DNA of 64,000 nt from Microglena sp. YARC. Lineage: Eukaryota; Chlorophyta; Chlorophyceae; Chlamydomonadales; Chlamydomonadaceae. The stretch lies in assembly GCA_022414725.1 (NCBI GenBank), contig CM039464.1:22897480-22961479 (forward strand), written 5' to 3'. A program made the position numbers and the translations under genes. The notes under the pieces were generated by a model. That model worked only from the letters and a program-made list of their open reading frames with translations, ran no database searches and was not told the DNA's origin. Positions 46,080 through 54,542 of the stretch are shown piece after piece (the stretch's first letter is position 1; every line of letters begins with the position of its first letter).

Positions 46080-46345
46080 TTCTGATACCAACCGCTCTTT
46101 TAAATATGTTGAACAGGGAATCGATACAAAAACCTCTTGGATATAAAGTCATCTACTCACATATTACATTTGGTACCTCTGGGACCATACCCATCAACAC
46201 ACTTCCCAACCTCACCCGCGCAGGGATCTCCAAAGCTGCCCTCAAGCTCTGCACCAAACTTCGAATCCATGCCGCTGTCTCCTTCTGGTCCATTGTCCCG
46301 TGCAGACGACACATGGACCAGGCCCCAAAACCTCCTACAGAGGGC
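46080..46345 (+). pseudogene. 5'-truncated LINE fragment: restriction-like endonuclease tail
   Basis: Begins TCTGATACCAACC, the same bases as in LINE C at about 45,019 (SDTN), and continues as a diverged homologue: SHITFGTSGTIPINTL, then LTRAGISKAALKLCTKL and SFWSIVPCRRHMDQ. The matches to LINE C lie at protein level with many synonymous changes, so this is a different subfamily. Truncation at the 5' side is normal for LINE insertions. It is followed by a poly-C run and the hairpin tail shared with 35.2 kb. Confidence 0.65.
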
Positions 46346-46350
46346 TGCCA

Positions 46351-46351
<1 letters not shown>

Positions 46352-46381
<30 letters not shown>

Positions 46382-46470
46382 TTTATGGTTGGCCCCAGTG
46401 CAAACAAACGGCTGGCCCCCTCAACCTCACGCCTCGTAATGAGGCGTAATATATATTTATTTAGCTTGTT
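46352..46470 (+). repeat. Poly-C run and hairpin tail
   Basis: A run of about 28 C (46352-46379), then GGCTGGCCCCCTCAACCTC and the hairpin ACGCCTC-GTAAT-GAGGCGT (46429-46447), then a TATATTTATTTA tail. The text from GCTG.CCCCCTCAACCTCACGCCTC onward matches 35,218-35,260. Confidence 0.7.
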
Positions 46471-46667
46471 GACAGTGATGCAGTAGCTGAAACTAAAGGG
46501 ACCAGCGAACAAAACACCAGGGCAGGCGATCAAAAATGTTGTGCATACAAAATGAATAGGAACAAAAACAATGTAACGTGTCACCCATGGATAAAAAAAC
46601 TCAAAATCATGTCTTGACCTTGCTGCAAAAACATCAGGTTCAGCAGTGGAGACTAAATTAAATGTTG

Positions 46668-46745
46668 ATGTTACTGCCGAAGTGGGCGAGCAGCCTTCAA
46701 GGCTAGAGCCATGTAACCAACTTCAATTTCAATTTCAAGTCAAAG
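46668..46745 (-). repeat. Dispersed SINE-like motif, reverse copy
   Basis: On the minus strand it reads AAGTTGGTTACATGGCTCTA, then GCCTTGAAGGCTGCTCGCCC and ACTTCGGCAGTAAC, the same family as at 4807 and 45530. Confidence 0.6.
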
Positions 46746-46796
46746 TCCCATGTCACAGTACCATCCGTAAAATTTGGTGTGCGCATACAAAGAGAA

Positions 46797-46938
46797 AATG
46801 GAAGGTCCCCCTCATGACAGCGGCCTCAATGTTGACCTTGATGCCTGAGTTAGTCGACTGGGGGGGATGGTCACCCTCGTCGACATTGCGTCTGCGGCGG
46901 AGGACGCCGCGTCCTGAACAACCCTGATGGACACCCCC
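46797..46938 (-). pseudogene. Diverged fragment related to the gene at 51.8-52.3 kb
   Basis: On the minus strand it contains RVTIPP and, two bases out of frame with it, SGIKVNIEAAVM. These parallel RVTIPRTTD and PAIKVNIKAADM of the gene fragment at 51782-52304. At the DNA level GGGGGATGGTCACCCTC and TTGACCTTGATG are shared. A relict or partial duplicate lying against the outer edge of the LTR element. Confidence 0.5.
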
Positions 46939-47184
46939 TGTGAATTTCCGGAGTACGTGCAGAGCACAGAGACGAGGGGAAGACGGTAAGGATAAGATCT
47001 TTACAGTTAGATAAGCATTCGATCAATGCGCTAGGAGAAAGTACTGGGATGCCGCGGTACCTCATGGTACCGGCATCAGAGTCCGTGCCATAGCTGGCAG
47101 CGGCACAGCAGTACAGTGCAGCAGGGAGGAGTCCTGTGCACTCCAAGTCACTCTAGGTGAGCCGGTGAAACCCGGTGAATAACA
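46939..47184 (-). repeat. 3' LTR (minus-strand element)
   Basis: 246 bp, TG...CA termini. Matches 51445-51690 except for single-base differences near 46,955, 47,063 and 47,147. Confidence 0.9.
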
Positions 47185-47200
47185 TCCCCCCCAATTCCTG
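47185..47200 (-). promoter_or_regulatory. Polypurine tract
   Basis: On the minus strand GGAATTGGGGGGGA directly precedes the TGTTATTC start of the 3' LTR. This is the expected place and composition for priming plus-strand DNA. Confidence 0.7.
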
Positions 47201-47577
47201 GTATTCTTCATTCTGGAGAATTCCGGGAATTAGAGGAGTTAAAAGAAAACTAGAGGGACTTTAAATATTTATAAGCAATTTATGCTTTTGAAAGAAAGAC
47301 TTGGGCTGGCTGGCAGGCTGGCTTAACAGGTGCAAGGAGAGGAGGCTTAGGAATATCCTGTGGGGCAGGATGTCTGCTCAGGTCAAATCTAAAATAGAAG
47401 AAAGCAGACAATCAAGTTGTAATCAATCAATATCTAGGAAAAGTCTGTTCCTTGGTGTCAGGCAGGCTAGGATTGAGGTGATAGAGGTGACTGGTGGAAA
47501 GTCAAGTCTAAAGAACTACGAGGGATGCCATGTAAACTTATAATCTATCAACTCTGGCTAGCTACTAGATCAGGAGA

Positions 47578-50439
47578 TCATGTGTCATCAACTGGGTATG
47601 GGATCTGGTAGAACCCATCTCTCTTAAGCCTAGTTGTGATGGCCTGGTGCAGGTCATCCCACAGGTCAGCTGTCGGGTCAGAGTGGAAGGCAGGAGGGCA
47701 GAAGTTGAGGATGAAACAGTCTTGCTGATTCCAGGGCATGATGGCATCATCAACGTAGATCAGGATAGGACTGGGCTCTCCATCTGTCCTGATCTGATGG
47801 GACTGCATGAGGAGTCCTGGCTGCCTGTGGGCTGCATTGCAGTAGGCACTGACCATGGCTGCCTGCAGGCAGATGGTCCACTTCAATCTATCCTTCATTC
47901 TGGCTGAGCAGGTGTCATACTTATATATGAGAGTGGCCAGAAGCTTAGAGTGCAAGTGGATAGGGGTAATAACTGGTGCAGGATTGGTGGGCATATCCTG
48001 TTCTCTCCAGATTTGGTTTGGAAGGGACCTCAGGTGCTTGTACCTTGCATAGAAGTCATGGATCAAGGTGTATAAGGGGACCCTGAGCATGTTGATTATG
48101 CAGGGTGGGGTAGGCAAGAGCATCATGTGATCTAATATCTCCATCAGTTCCCCCAGGGGATAGTATCCCTCCCTGTGGTTCTCAAGGGTGTAGCTGACAG
48201 CAGGCATGTGGGCATTGTTCTGTATGTCAGCTTGGGAACCTGGTTCTGATGTGGGAGGTGTGCTACCTGGAGAGAAGTCTGTGATGCCAGTGGGGACCAT
48301 GGTCTGGAGGAGTATGTCCTCCTGAAAGAGGGACAGGATGGCAGTGGCCAACTGTGTAGGTTTATCTGCAAGTCGCTCTACTGCTGGCTCTACTGGTGGT
48401 TCTACTGGTAGCTTCACTGGTGGCTCTACTGGTGGCTCTACTGGTGGCTTTACTGGTGGCTGTGCTGGTGGCTCTACTGGTGGCTCTACTGGTGGCTGGA
48501 TAGTCTGCTGGCTGGCTACAGATGGATACCTCTTCTTATAGATCTCCAGCATTGATGCTTTCATGTTGGCCAACTGTTGGGCAACATCTATGGCATCATC
48601 ATCCTGGCTACAACTAGGGGCACTATCTGGCATGACCTCTACATATCCTGCTTCTCTATGACAGTCTGACCAGTACAGGTAGTCTGGGGAAGGCTCACCA
48701 TTGGATTTCTTCTGGTACTGGACAGTGGCAGGAGCTCTAGGGGGTGCTGGAGGCACTGGTACAGGAGGGCCTGTTGGCTTGGACTGGAGAAGGGTGTCCA
48801 TGGGTGGTTTATGAGCCAAGTTTGTGTCAGGTGAGGGGCACTGTGTAGAGGAATGTCCAAATCCATCACAGTTCAAGCATGTCATATCTGGCTTTCTCTT
48901 ATCTCTTTTCCTGGTACGGCTGGGGGAAGCAGGGATAGGGCTTGTAGATGGAGGGTCAGCAGGGTCAGCAGAAGTGGAGGGAGGGGAGGAGACATGAGCT
49001 GGTGGAGATGGGGGAGGAGGAGCAGAAACTGACGGTGGCAATGGAGGAGGAGGAGGAGGAGCTGGAGATGACGATGAAGGAGGAGGAGGAGGAGATGCCA
49101 GTTCAGTGAGGCGGTCTGCAGAGTCCTTGAACCGTTGAGTCCATTTAGCTCTTCCTGCTGAGCATAAATGGTGTACCATGACGTTAGGGTTCAGGTACCA
49201 TGGGTCAACTGGGCTGTCTTGATCTGGGTGATCAGTAGGCTTGGGGTAGAATACATCTGTGGTATAGACTCCCCCTTTGGCATTGATGTGGCAGACCAGG
49301 ACAGGCAGAAGTGATGGTCCAGGCTCAGCGTCCTGTCCTATGTCCTCTTGGGAAGGGAGGCATAGGGTAGCCTGGGAGTCATCCAAAGAAAGGGTAAGGG
49401 CATCATCTTGTCTCATCATAGCTGGGATGCTGATGAGTTGCATTGGAATGCCATTGTGTGGAATGATGAGTGGCATGGGGTCACTAGCAATGGGACATAT
49501 ATGAACATCCTTGAGGGTTAGGACCAAGCCATTGTGTGCTTGGATTACAGCTGTGCCTGTGGAGGAGCACATACGTGGATGGGGATGGCCTGGGAAGAAC
49601 ACTGGTACTGGAGGAGATAGAGGTATGATTCTGATGAGTGCATGCTTGTTGTAGGTAAGGTGATGAATTGAATCAGAGCTGAGTACCCAGTCATGTGCCA
49701 TGGGTTGAGAGGGATAGAAACACATAATCGTATTGCCAGATGGGTGCTCAGAGGGATCCGGATCAGGAGTTGCATCTCCATGGTCCCCACTACTGTGGGT
49801 GTTCTGCAGAGTGGGGGAACTTCCTATCTCTGAGGCAGTGTGAAGGACAGGGTCAGGCTCAGGAGTAGGGTCTTGGTCTTGTTGGTCCCCACTCCTGTGG
49901 GTATTCTGCAGAGTGGGGGGGTTTCCTATCTCTGAGACAGTGTGAAGGACAGGAGGACTGATCAGCAGGATAGGGCAGGATACTAGAGATCTTACTTTCA
50001 AGCATGGCGTCCCGCTCTTTAAGCATGTCCTCTTTCCACTCTGGATACCATGCAGGGAGATGGGCATCCGGGTGGACAGGTGGCACCTTAGGTGCAGCAG
50101 ATGCCTGGTCTTCAGGTTGATCAGATGATCCAGCAGGGTCATCCTCACCAATCCAGAATTCCTTGCCCGCTGATGATGGGATACCAGTCGCAGTTGGCTG
50201 GTCTGCAGGAATCGGGCTGGATGGGCCCGGAGGAGGTTGAGGTCGCTCTTTGTAGCGACCCTCTTGGATGTCCTTGAACCAGTTAGGGTCCTTTTCCAGG
50301 ATCTTCTGCGCGCTCGCGCGGAGACTGGCCTTGAGTTTGGCGTCGTCCAAGGGGCAGAGGGCAAGAGGATCATTGGGACACAGAGGCATCTTCGGTGGTG
50401 GAGGGGGAGCATCCACGAATGGCGGTGGGGGTGGCGCAT
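47578..50439 (-). CDS. Second ORF of LTR element: degenerate retropepsin-like domain, zinc knuckle, Pro/Val-Glu repeats
   Basis: 953 codons are open. The part before about 49,990 overlaps the Gag frame and is probably not translated; the likely protein starts by a +1 shift from Gag or at an internal start. Around 49,650-49,693 it reads DWVLSSDSIHHLTYNK and then GLVLTLKDVHICP. This resembles the copia protease layout (WxLDSGAxxHMT, then LKDV..VP), but the catalytic DSG is replaced by SSD. A knuckle CLNCDGFGHSSTQC (CX2CX4HX4C) lies at about 48,837-48,878. It is preceded by poly-Pro/Ser tracts and followed by PPVEPPVEPP repeats (48,362-48,500). The last 200 residues (LYTLIHDFYARYKHLRSL) are unrecognised. 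Likely a nucleocapsid-type structural protein. Confidence 0.6.
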   Translation of the reverse strand: MRHPHRHSWMLPLHHRRCLCVPMILLPSAPWTTPNSRPVSARARRRSWKRTLTGSRTSKRVATKSDLNLLRAHPARFLQTSQLRLVSHHQRARNSGLVRMTLLDHLINLKTRHLLHLRCHLSTRMPISLHGIQSGKRTCLKSGTPCLKVRSLVSCPILLISPPVLHTVSEIGNPPTLQNTHRSGDQQDQDPTPEPDPVLHTASEIGSSPTLQNTHSSGDHGDATPDPDPSEHPSGNTIMCFYPSQPMAHDWVLSSDSIHHLTYNKHALIRIIPLSPPVPVFFPGHPHPRMCSSTGTAVIQAHNGLVLTLKDVHICPIASDPMPLIIPHNGIPMQLISIPAMMRQDDALTLSLDDSQATLCLPSQEDIGQDAEPGPSLLPVLVCHINAKGGVYTTDVFYPKPTDHPDQDSPVDPWYLNPNVMVHHLCSAGRAKWTQRFKDSADRLTELASPPPPPSSSSPAPPPPPPLPPSVSAPPPPSPPAHVSSPPSTSADPADPPSTSPIPASPSRTRKRDKRKPDMTCLNCDGFGHSSTQCPSPDTNLAHKPPMDTLLQSKPTGPPVPVPPAPPRAPATVQYQKKSNGEPSPDYLYWSDCHREAGYVEVMPDSAPSCSQDDDAIDVAQQLANMKASMLEIYKKRYPSVASQQTIQPPVEPPVEPPAQPPVKPPVEPPVEPPVKLPVEPPVEPAVERLADKPTQLATAILSLFQEDILLQTMVPTGITDFSPGSTPPTSEPGSQADIQNNAHMPAVSYTLENHREGYYPLGELMEILDHMMLLPTPPCIINMLRVPLYTLIHDFYARYKHLRSLPNQIWREQDMPTNPAPVITPIHLHSKLLATLIYKYDTCSARMKDRLKWTICLQAAMVSAYCNAAHRQPGLLMQSHQIRTDGEPSPILIYVDDAIMPWNQQDCFILNFCPPAFHSDPTADLWDDLHQAITTRLKRDGFYQIPYPVDDT

Positions 50440-50899
50440 TCCGGTCAGAGGGGGACCTAGATGCTCGGCGGATGGGAAGTGCTGCAGTGCGATGGATAGA
50501 GTGGCGGGAGAAGTTAAGAGATCTGAGGGTTGTGGGAATGGGAGTTGGGATAGGAGGATCTAGCATGAAACCTGATCCATACTCGTGTCTCAGGTAGCGC
50601 AAAGCAGATGCCGCATTGTTAGTGCGGTCACGAAGAGCAGCAGCGATGGATGAGTGTACTGAGTTGCAAATGTGGTCCATAGCAAGAAAGTTGCTGATGG
50701 CAGTGATATTACTGTTGGGCGAGGTAATATAGTGCATGCCGTCTTTCGGCTCTGAAAGCGGGATGAAGTCTCTGTCTCCATCAAGCACCGAATGCCTGAA
50801 GATGTTGTCCAGCATTGGGCTGGTCATGTCCTTGTACCAGGTAGCGAAGGTTTCAAGTGTTCCCTTACCGTCGAACTTGGGGTATTGCGGCGCGTCCAT
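49859..50899 (-). CDS. Gag-like protein of the LTR element
   Basis: The ATG at 50899 begins MDAPQYPKFDGKGTLETFA, followed by WYKDMTSPMLDNIF. This looks like the opening of copia-group Gag proteins, where a short YxxFDG segment precedes a Trp-containing helix. The first 130 residues include AALRDRTNNAASALRYLRHEY, consistent with a helical capsid region. A Pro-rich linker (NAPPPPPFVDAPPPPP) follows, then an acidic stretch with FWIGEDDPAGSSDQ. The stop is at 49859. The second ORF lies +1 relative to this frame and overlaps it by about 580 bp. A duplicated segment of about 100 bp (49,795-49,970) lies at the overlap. Capsid role inferred from position and sequence style. Confidence 0.65.
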   Translation of the reverse strand: MDAPQYPKFDGKGTLETFATWYKDMTSPMLDNIFRHSVLDGDRDFIPLSEPKDGMHYITSPNSNITAISNFLAMDHICNSVHSSIAAALRDRTNNAASALRYLRHEYGSGFMLDPPIPTPIPTTLRSLNFSRHSIHRTAALPIRRASRSPSDRNAPPPPPFVDAPPPPPKMPLCPNDPLALCPLDDAKLKASLRASAQKILEKDPNWFKDIQEGRYKERPQPPPGPSSPIPADQPTATGIPSSAGKEFWIGEDDPAGSSDQPEDQASAAPKVPPVHPDAHLPAWYPEWKEDMLKERDAMLESKISSILPYPADQSSCPSHCLRDRKPPHSAEYPQEWGPTRPRPYS

Positions 50900-51424
50900 G
50901 GCGATGGTCCGGGGCAAGGCAAAAGCACAAGTAGATGGGAAAGGCGGGATTAGGGAGTAGGAGATCTGAGTGCGATAAAACTCGGGATCTGGGGACGGGT
51001 ATTTGAGGGGAAAGGGGTGGAGGGAGTTGCAAGCAACAGGTGGGGTACGAGGAGGGTTTGGGGAAAGGAAGGGTTGGTGGTGAAGGCCAACTGGGGAGAG
51101 ATCTTGAGAGATGATAGGTCAGGAGGTGGTTGAGAGACGGCTGAGGTTGCGTAAACAACTGGGCGTGGGAGTTGGGAAGGGGGGGTGGTGGGGGCGCAGT
51201 GGAGGTAGAGATGGTTGTCAGGGGTGTGTGCTGGACGACAGCTTGATGCTCAATGGAGCAGAATCAATCCGGATACGCGGATGATATACCGCACAAGAGT
51301 GTTGTCCCAGCGGGGAGGTTCTTGTCGGGTGGAGAGCCTTACTCGATCCTTTCAATTGATTCACTCCGCGCGACAACAATCAAAATGCCCTTCAGCTCGG
51401 AATACCGTCGAGCAAGGACAATCT

Positions 51425-51444
51425 AAAGCGAAGGGACCGTAACC
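51425..51444 (-). promoter_or_regulatory. Primer binding site candidate
   Basis: On the minus strand the 5' LTR ends ...TTCACA and is followed at once by GGTTACGGTCCC. No TGG (tRNA 3' end) pairing is present. Instead the sequence resembles the half-tRNA site used by Drosophila copia, complementary to the initiator-Met tRNA anticodon arm, with about two mismatches as recalled from memory. It supports a copia affiliation. Confidence 0.45.
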
Positions 51445-51690
51445 TGTGAATTTCCGGAGTATGTGCAGAGCACAGAGACGAGGGGAAGACGGTAAGGATA
51501 AGATCTTTACAGTTAGATAAGCATTCGATCAATGCGCTAGGAGAAAGTACTGGGATGCCGCGGTACGTCATGGTACCGGCATCAGAGTCCGTGCCATAGC
51601 TGGCAGCGGCACAGCAGTACAGTGCAGCAGGGAGGAGTCCTGTGCACTCTAAGTCACTCTAGGTGAGCCGGTGAAACCCGGTGAATAACA
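51445..51690 (-). repeat. 5' LTR (minus-strand element)
   Basis: 246-bp partner of 46939-47184. Transcription of the element should start inside it and run toward lower coordinates. I did not identify a clear TATA box. Confidence 0.9.
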
Positions 51691-51781
51691 CCCCCCAGCC
51701 TTCTCATTCTGTCCTCTGGCGTTTGGTGAGACTCATCTTATCCAGGATGCCATCTAGACACAGACAGACAAGGGAGAGTCT

Positions 51782-52304
51782 TTACATGTCAGCGGCCTTG
51801 ATATTGACCTTGATGGCTGGGTCTGTTGCAGGGTAATTCAAAGCGCGCGCTTTTGCGCTTTTGGGCGCTGACTTTTTGACCCCATCTGCGCTTTAAGAGC
51901 AGTTTTTTGCAACCCCTTGTGGGCGCTGCAAGCAATTTTTGCGTTTTTTGCACTACAAAGCGCAGTTTCTTGTTTTCAAGTGCTCTAAAGCGCTGGCCAA
52001 TTTGGCCATTTGAAGTACCCTGGTCTGTTGTCCGGGGGATGGTCACCCTCACCCTCTTCATCTTGTCCTCCGTCCTGTACCCCTCCCTCCGTGCCTCGTC
52101 CATATCATAAGACTCAAATTTTGCACTGGCCAGCTGGACCTGCTTGGCAGCTTCCGTGGCGGCTACAGCAGCTTTTGCCTTCCTGGCAGCTTCCTCAACG
52201 ATCCTGTTCTGGCTGTCCACTTCGTCCAGCGACAGGCTGGAGGTACCGCCGTCGTGCATGCCAGGGTACTTGAAAACCAAGTTGTCCACGTCGACAGCGT
52301 CATC
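51782..52304 (-). pseudogene. Terminal exon of an unknown gene, disrupted by a MITE
   Basis: On the minus strand the segment follows a splice-acceptor-like CCATAG at 52,305 and begins DDAVDVDNLVFKYPGMHDG. It continues through a Lys/Ala/Glu-rich, probably helical stretch (IVEEAARKAKAAVAATEAA) and a charged segment (MDEARREGYRTEDKMKRVRV). At IPRTTD the frame runs into a 194-bp hAT-like insertion, which with its 8-bp duplication (202 bp) shifts the frame. On the far side the original frame resumes as PAIKVNIKAADM with a stop at 51782-51784. I do not recognise the family. Tandem copies of its first exon segment occur upstream (52.49-53.6 kb) and a diverged fragment of the 3' end at 46.8 kb. Confidence 0.6.
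51829..52022. mobile_element. hAT-type MITE, 194 bp
   Basis: The ends are CAGGGTAATTCAAA and, as complement of the right end, CAGGGTACTTCAAA, so 13 of 14 terminal bases match. The 8-bp direct repeat GTCTGTTG flanks it (51821-51828 and 52023-52030). CAGGG ends with an 8-bp target duplication are the signature of the hAT superfamily. There is no ORF. The interior is rich in AAGCGC/GCGCTTT words. It interrupts the coding exon described above. Confidence 0.9.
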
Positions 52305-52439
52305 CTATGGGGGGTTAAAGGGATTGATAAGGATGATTTCCAAGTTAATTTACAAGTTTTAATACACAAGTGACATTTCAGCTGGTACATGTTTGGTGTT
52401 CAAGGAGATTGGGTAAAAGAATTATTGGGGCAGGGTTAG

Positions 52440-52992
52440 TGGGATGGGGGGGGGGGGGGGGGGGGGGGGTGAGGGGAGTGGGCTAGGGTACTTGAAAACC
52501 AAGTTGTCCATGTCGACAGCGTCATCCTATGGAGGGTTGGTATTCAAGGAGATTGAAACTCGGATCTGGCTGGGCCAGAGAATTGAGGGGGTGGGTTGTG
52601 TGGGATGGGTGAGGGGGGAGAGGAGGGTGCAGGGGGTGCGGGGGGTGATGGGGGTGAGGGGAGTGAGCTAGGGTACTTCAAAAACAGGTTGTCCTTGCCA
52701 GTAATGTCATCCTGTGGAGGGTTGGTGTTCAAGGAGATTGGGACTAGGATCTGGTTGGGTCGGTAAATTGAGGGGTGTGGGTTAAGTGGGATGGGTGAGG
52801 GGGGAGAGGAGGGTGCGGGTGTGAGGGGTGTGATGGGGTGAGGGGTTTGAGTGGAATGGGTGAGGGGGAGAGGGGGTGCGGGGGTGAGGGTTGAGGGAGA
52901 TGTGTGATGGAAGTAGGACATGGTAATTGGTCAGGGATCTGGCTGTGTCAGGGAATTGAGGGGGCGGGGTGAGTGGGATAGGTGAGGGGGGT

Positions 52993-53028
<36 letters not shown>

Positions 53029-53605
53029 GTGTAGGGGGGGGGGGGGGGGGGGGCTAGGGTAATTGGTCAGGAATCTAGCTGGGTCAGGAAATTAAGGGGT
53101 TGGGATGAGTGGGCTAGGTGAAGGGAGTGGGCTAGGGATAGGGTATTTGAAAACCAAGTTGTCCATGTCGACAGCATCATCCTATAGAGGGTTGGTGTTC
53201 AAGGAGATTGGGACTTGGATCTGGCTGGGCCAGAGAATTGAGGGGGTAGGTTGTGTGGGATGGGTTAGGGTGGTGATGGGAGTGGAGAGGGTGGGGAGGT
53301 GAGGGGATGGGTGAAGGGGGAGAGGTGGGGGGTGGGGGGGGATGCTAGGGTAATTGGTCAGGGATCTGGCTGGGTCAGGGAATTGAGGGGCGCGGGTGAG
53401 TGGGATAGGTGAGGGGGGTGGGTGGGGGTAGGGGTGGGGTGGGGTATGGCTGGGGGGCTAGGGTAATTGGTCATGGATCTGGCTGGGTCGGGGAATTCAG
53501 GGGGCGGGGTGAGTGGGGTTGGTGAGTGGGATAGGTGAGGGGGGTGAGGGGGGTGCGATAGGGTACTTGAAAAACAGGTTGTCCTTGCCAGCAATGATAA
53601 CACAT
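52440..53605 (-). repeat. Tandem exon-intron repeats of the minus-strand gene
   Basis: A segment of about 45 bp recurs at about 52,485-52,526, 52,672-52,712, 53,142-53,186 and 53,562-53,605. On the minus strand it is preceded by an acceptor-like AG and encodes DDAVDMDNLVFKYP or DDITGKDNLFLKYP. Between copies lie G-rich (minus C-rich) spacers with GGATCTGGCTGGGTCAGGGA and AATTGAGGGGG words. At least five copies counting the terminal exon. The spacers contain poly-G runs (52446-52469 and about 53,031-53,052) where base calls are unreliable. Several frames stay open through the C-rich spacers, so true exon ends are uncertain. Confidence 0.6.
52994..53026 (+). repeat. (GT)n microsatellite
   Basis: About 16 GT dinucleotides inside a spacer of the exon repeat array. 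Confidence 0.9.
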
Positions 53606-53880
53606 CCTGTGAAGGGGACCAAGGTGATTGTTTTAGGCAAGTTTATTTTAAGCAACAATTGATAGCTTTAATCGATGAATCGCATCACAATCGTAATGGT
53701 CCCAGGCCTCAATCTTAATATGGTACGCCCTAACCCCTGGTAAGATAAGACGAGGTACACAAATGGTACAAATAGATGCAACAAGGTATGCAAAGGTATC
53801 GAAAGTCAAGAAGGTATCGAAAGGGCAAAAGTATGATAGGTGTTACAAGGTATAATAAATTATAAGTTATATACACATAC
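53606..53880. other. Spacer without recognised feature
   Basis: Transition from the G-rich repeats to AT-richer sequence. No gene, repeat or RNA signature recognised. Confidence 0.4.
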
Positions 53881-54190
53881 ACAAGGTATAAATGGCCTAC
53901 AATGGTGTGAACAGCATGAAATGGTATAAAATGGCCTAAAATGGTATGCTATCGCCTGAAATGGCATAAAATAGCCTGTAAAGTATACAATTGCCTGAAA
54001 TGGTATAAAATGGTTAAAAAAGGTATGAAATGGCCTATTTTGGTATGAATTGCATGAAATGGCATAAAATGGCCTAGCATAGTATAAAATGCCCTGAAAT
54101 GGTATGCAATTGCCTGAAATGGCATAGATGGCCTTTTAAGGTATGAAATTGCTTGAAATAGTGTAAAATTGACTAGAATGGTGTACAATG
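53881..54190 (+). repeat. Degenerate ~20-bp AAATGGTATAAAATGGCC repeats
   Basis: Words such as GAAATGGCATAAAATGGCCT and GAAATGGTATGCAATTGCCT recur at about 20-bp spacing for 300 bp, immediately upstream of the Ty3-like element. Confidence 0.7.
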
Positions 54191-54542
54191 CATTAAATGG
54201 AATACACACTCGGGGAAGTCGACAGATCGCTAAATGCGTACGAGCGCAGCGGAATGCACGCGGAACGCACGCGGGTGTCACGCGCGAACGCGTGCCCAAA
54301 CACTGCGTACGTAACACACCAACCTGTCACTACACGCTGTCGCAAGCGAACACCACGTGCCACACCACGTGCCAAGCGCAGCTACCCCGCAGCTGCGGCA
54401 ATATATATTCCCATATCCAATTGCAACCCGGTTGGCATCAGATGCCGGCCAGTACAGCATCATTTCACATCTCAATTCCTTAAGCCCTAAGCCATGAATG
54501 AGTTCGCGCCACAATAAAGAGAGCAGCGAGCTGAACACAACC

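Larger units (their letters stand above)
46939..51690 (-). mobile_element. Complete non-autonomous LTR retrotransposon (copia-like, Gag only)
   Basis: 4752 bp bounded by two 246-bp direct repeats that differ by eye at three positions, so the insertion is young. On the minus strand each LTR reads TGTTATTCACC...AATTCACA. The outer flanks are both CCCCC (46934-46938 and 51691-51695), a plausible 5-bp target duplication, although low complexity makes it weak. Inside are a Gag-like ORF and a long second ORF with a zinc knuckle. I found no integrase, reverse transcriptase or RNase H anywhere between the LTRs. It would need enzymes from another element, as in the TR-GAG class. Confidence 0.85.

Noticed and set aside
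46429..46447. Helitron 3' end
   Set aside because: The hairpin is right in size, but no CTRR follows it and there is no TC start or Rep/helicase gene.
46934..46938. CCCCC as proof of a target duplication for the LTR element
   Set aside because: It is present on both sides, but a C run is too simple to be decisive. The LTR identity and the TG...CA ends carry the argument.
49990..50439. First ~150 codons of the second LTR-element ORF as a real N-terminus
   Set aside because: This part overlaps the Gag frame, which has the recognisable sequence there. The overlapping frame is Arg/His/Pro-rich noise.
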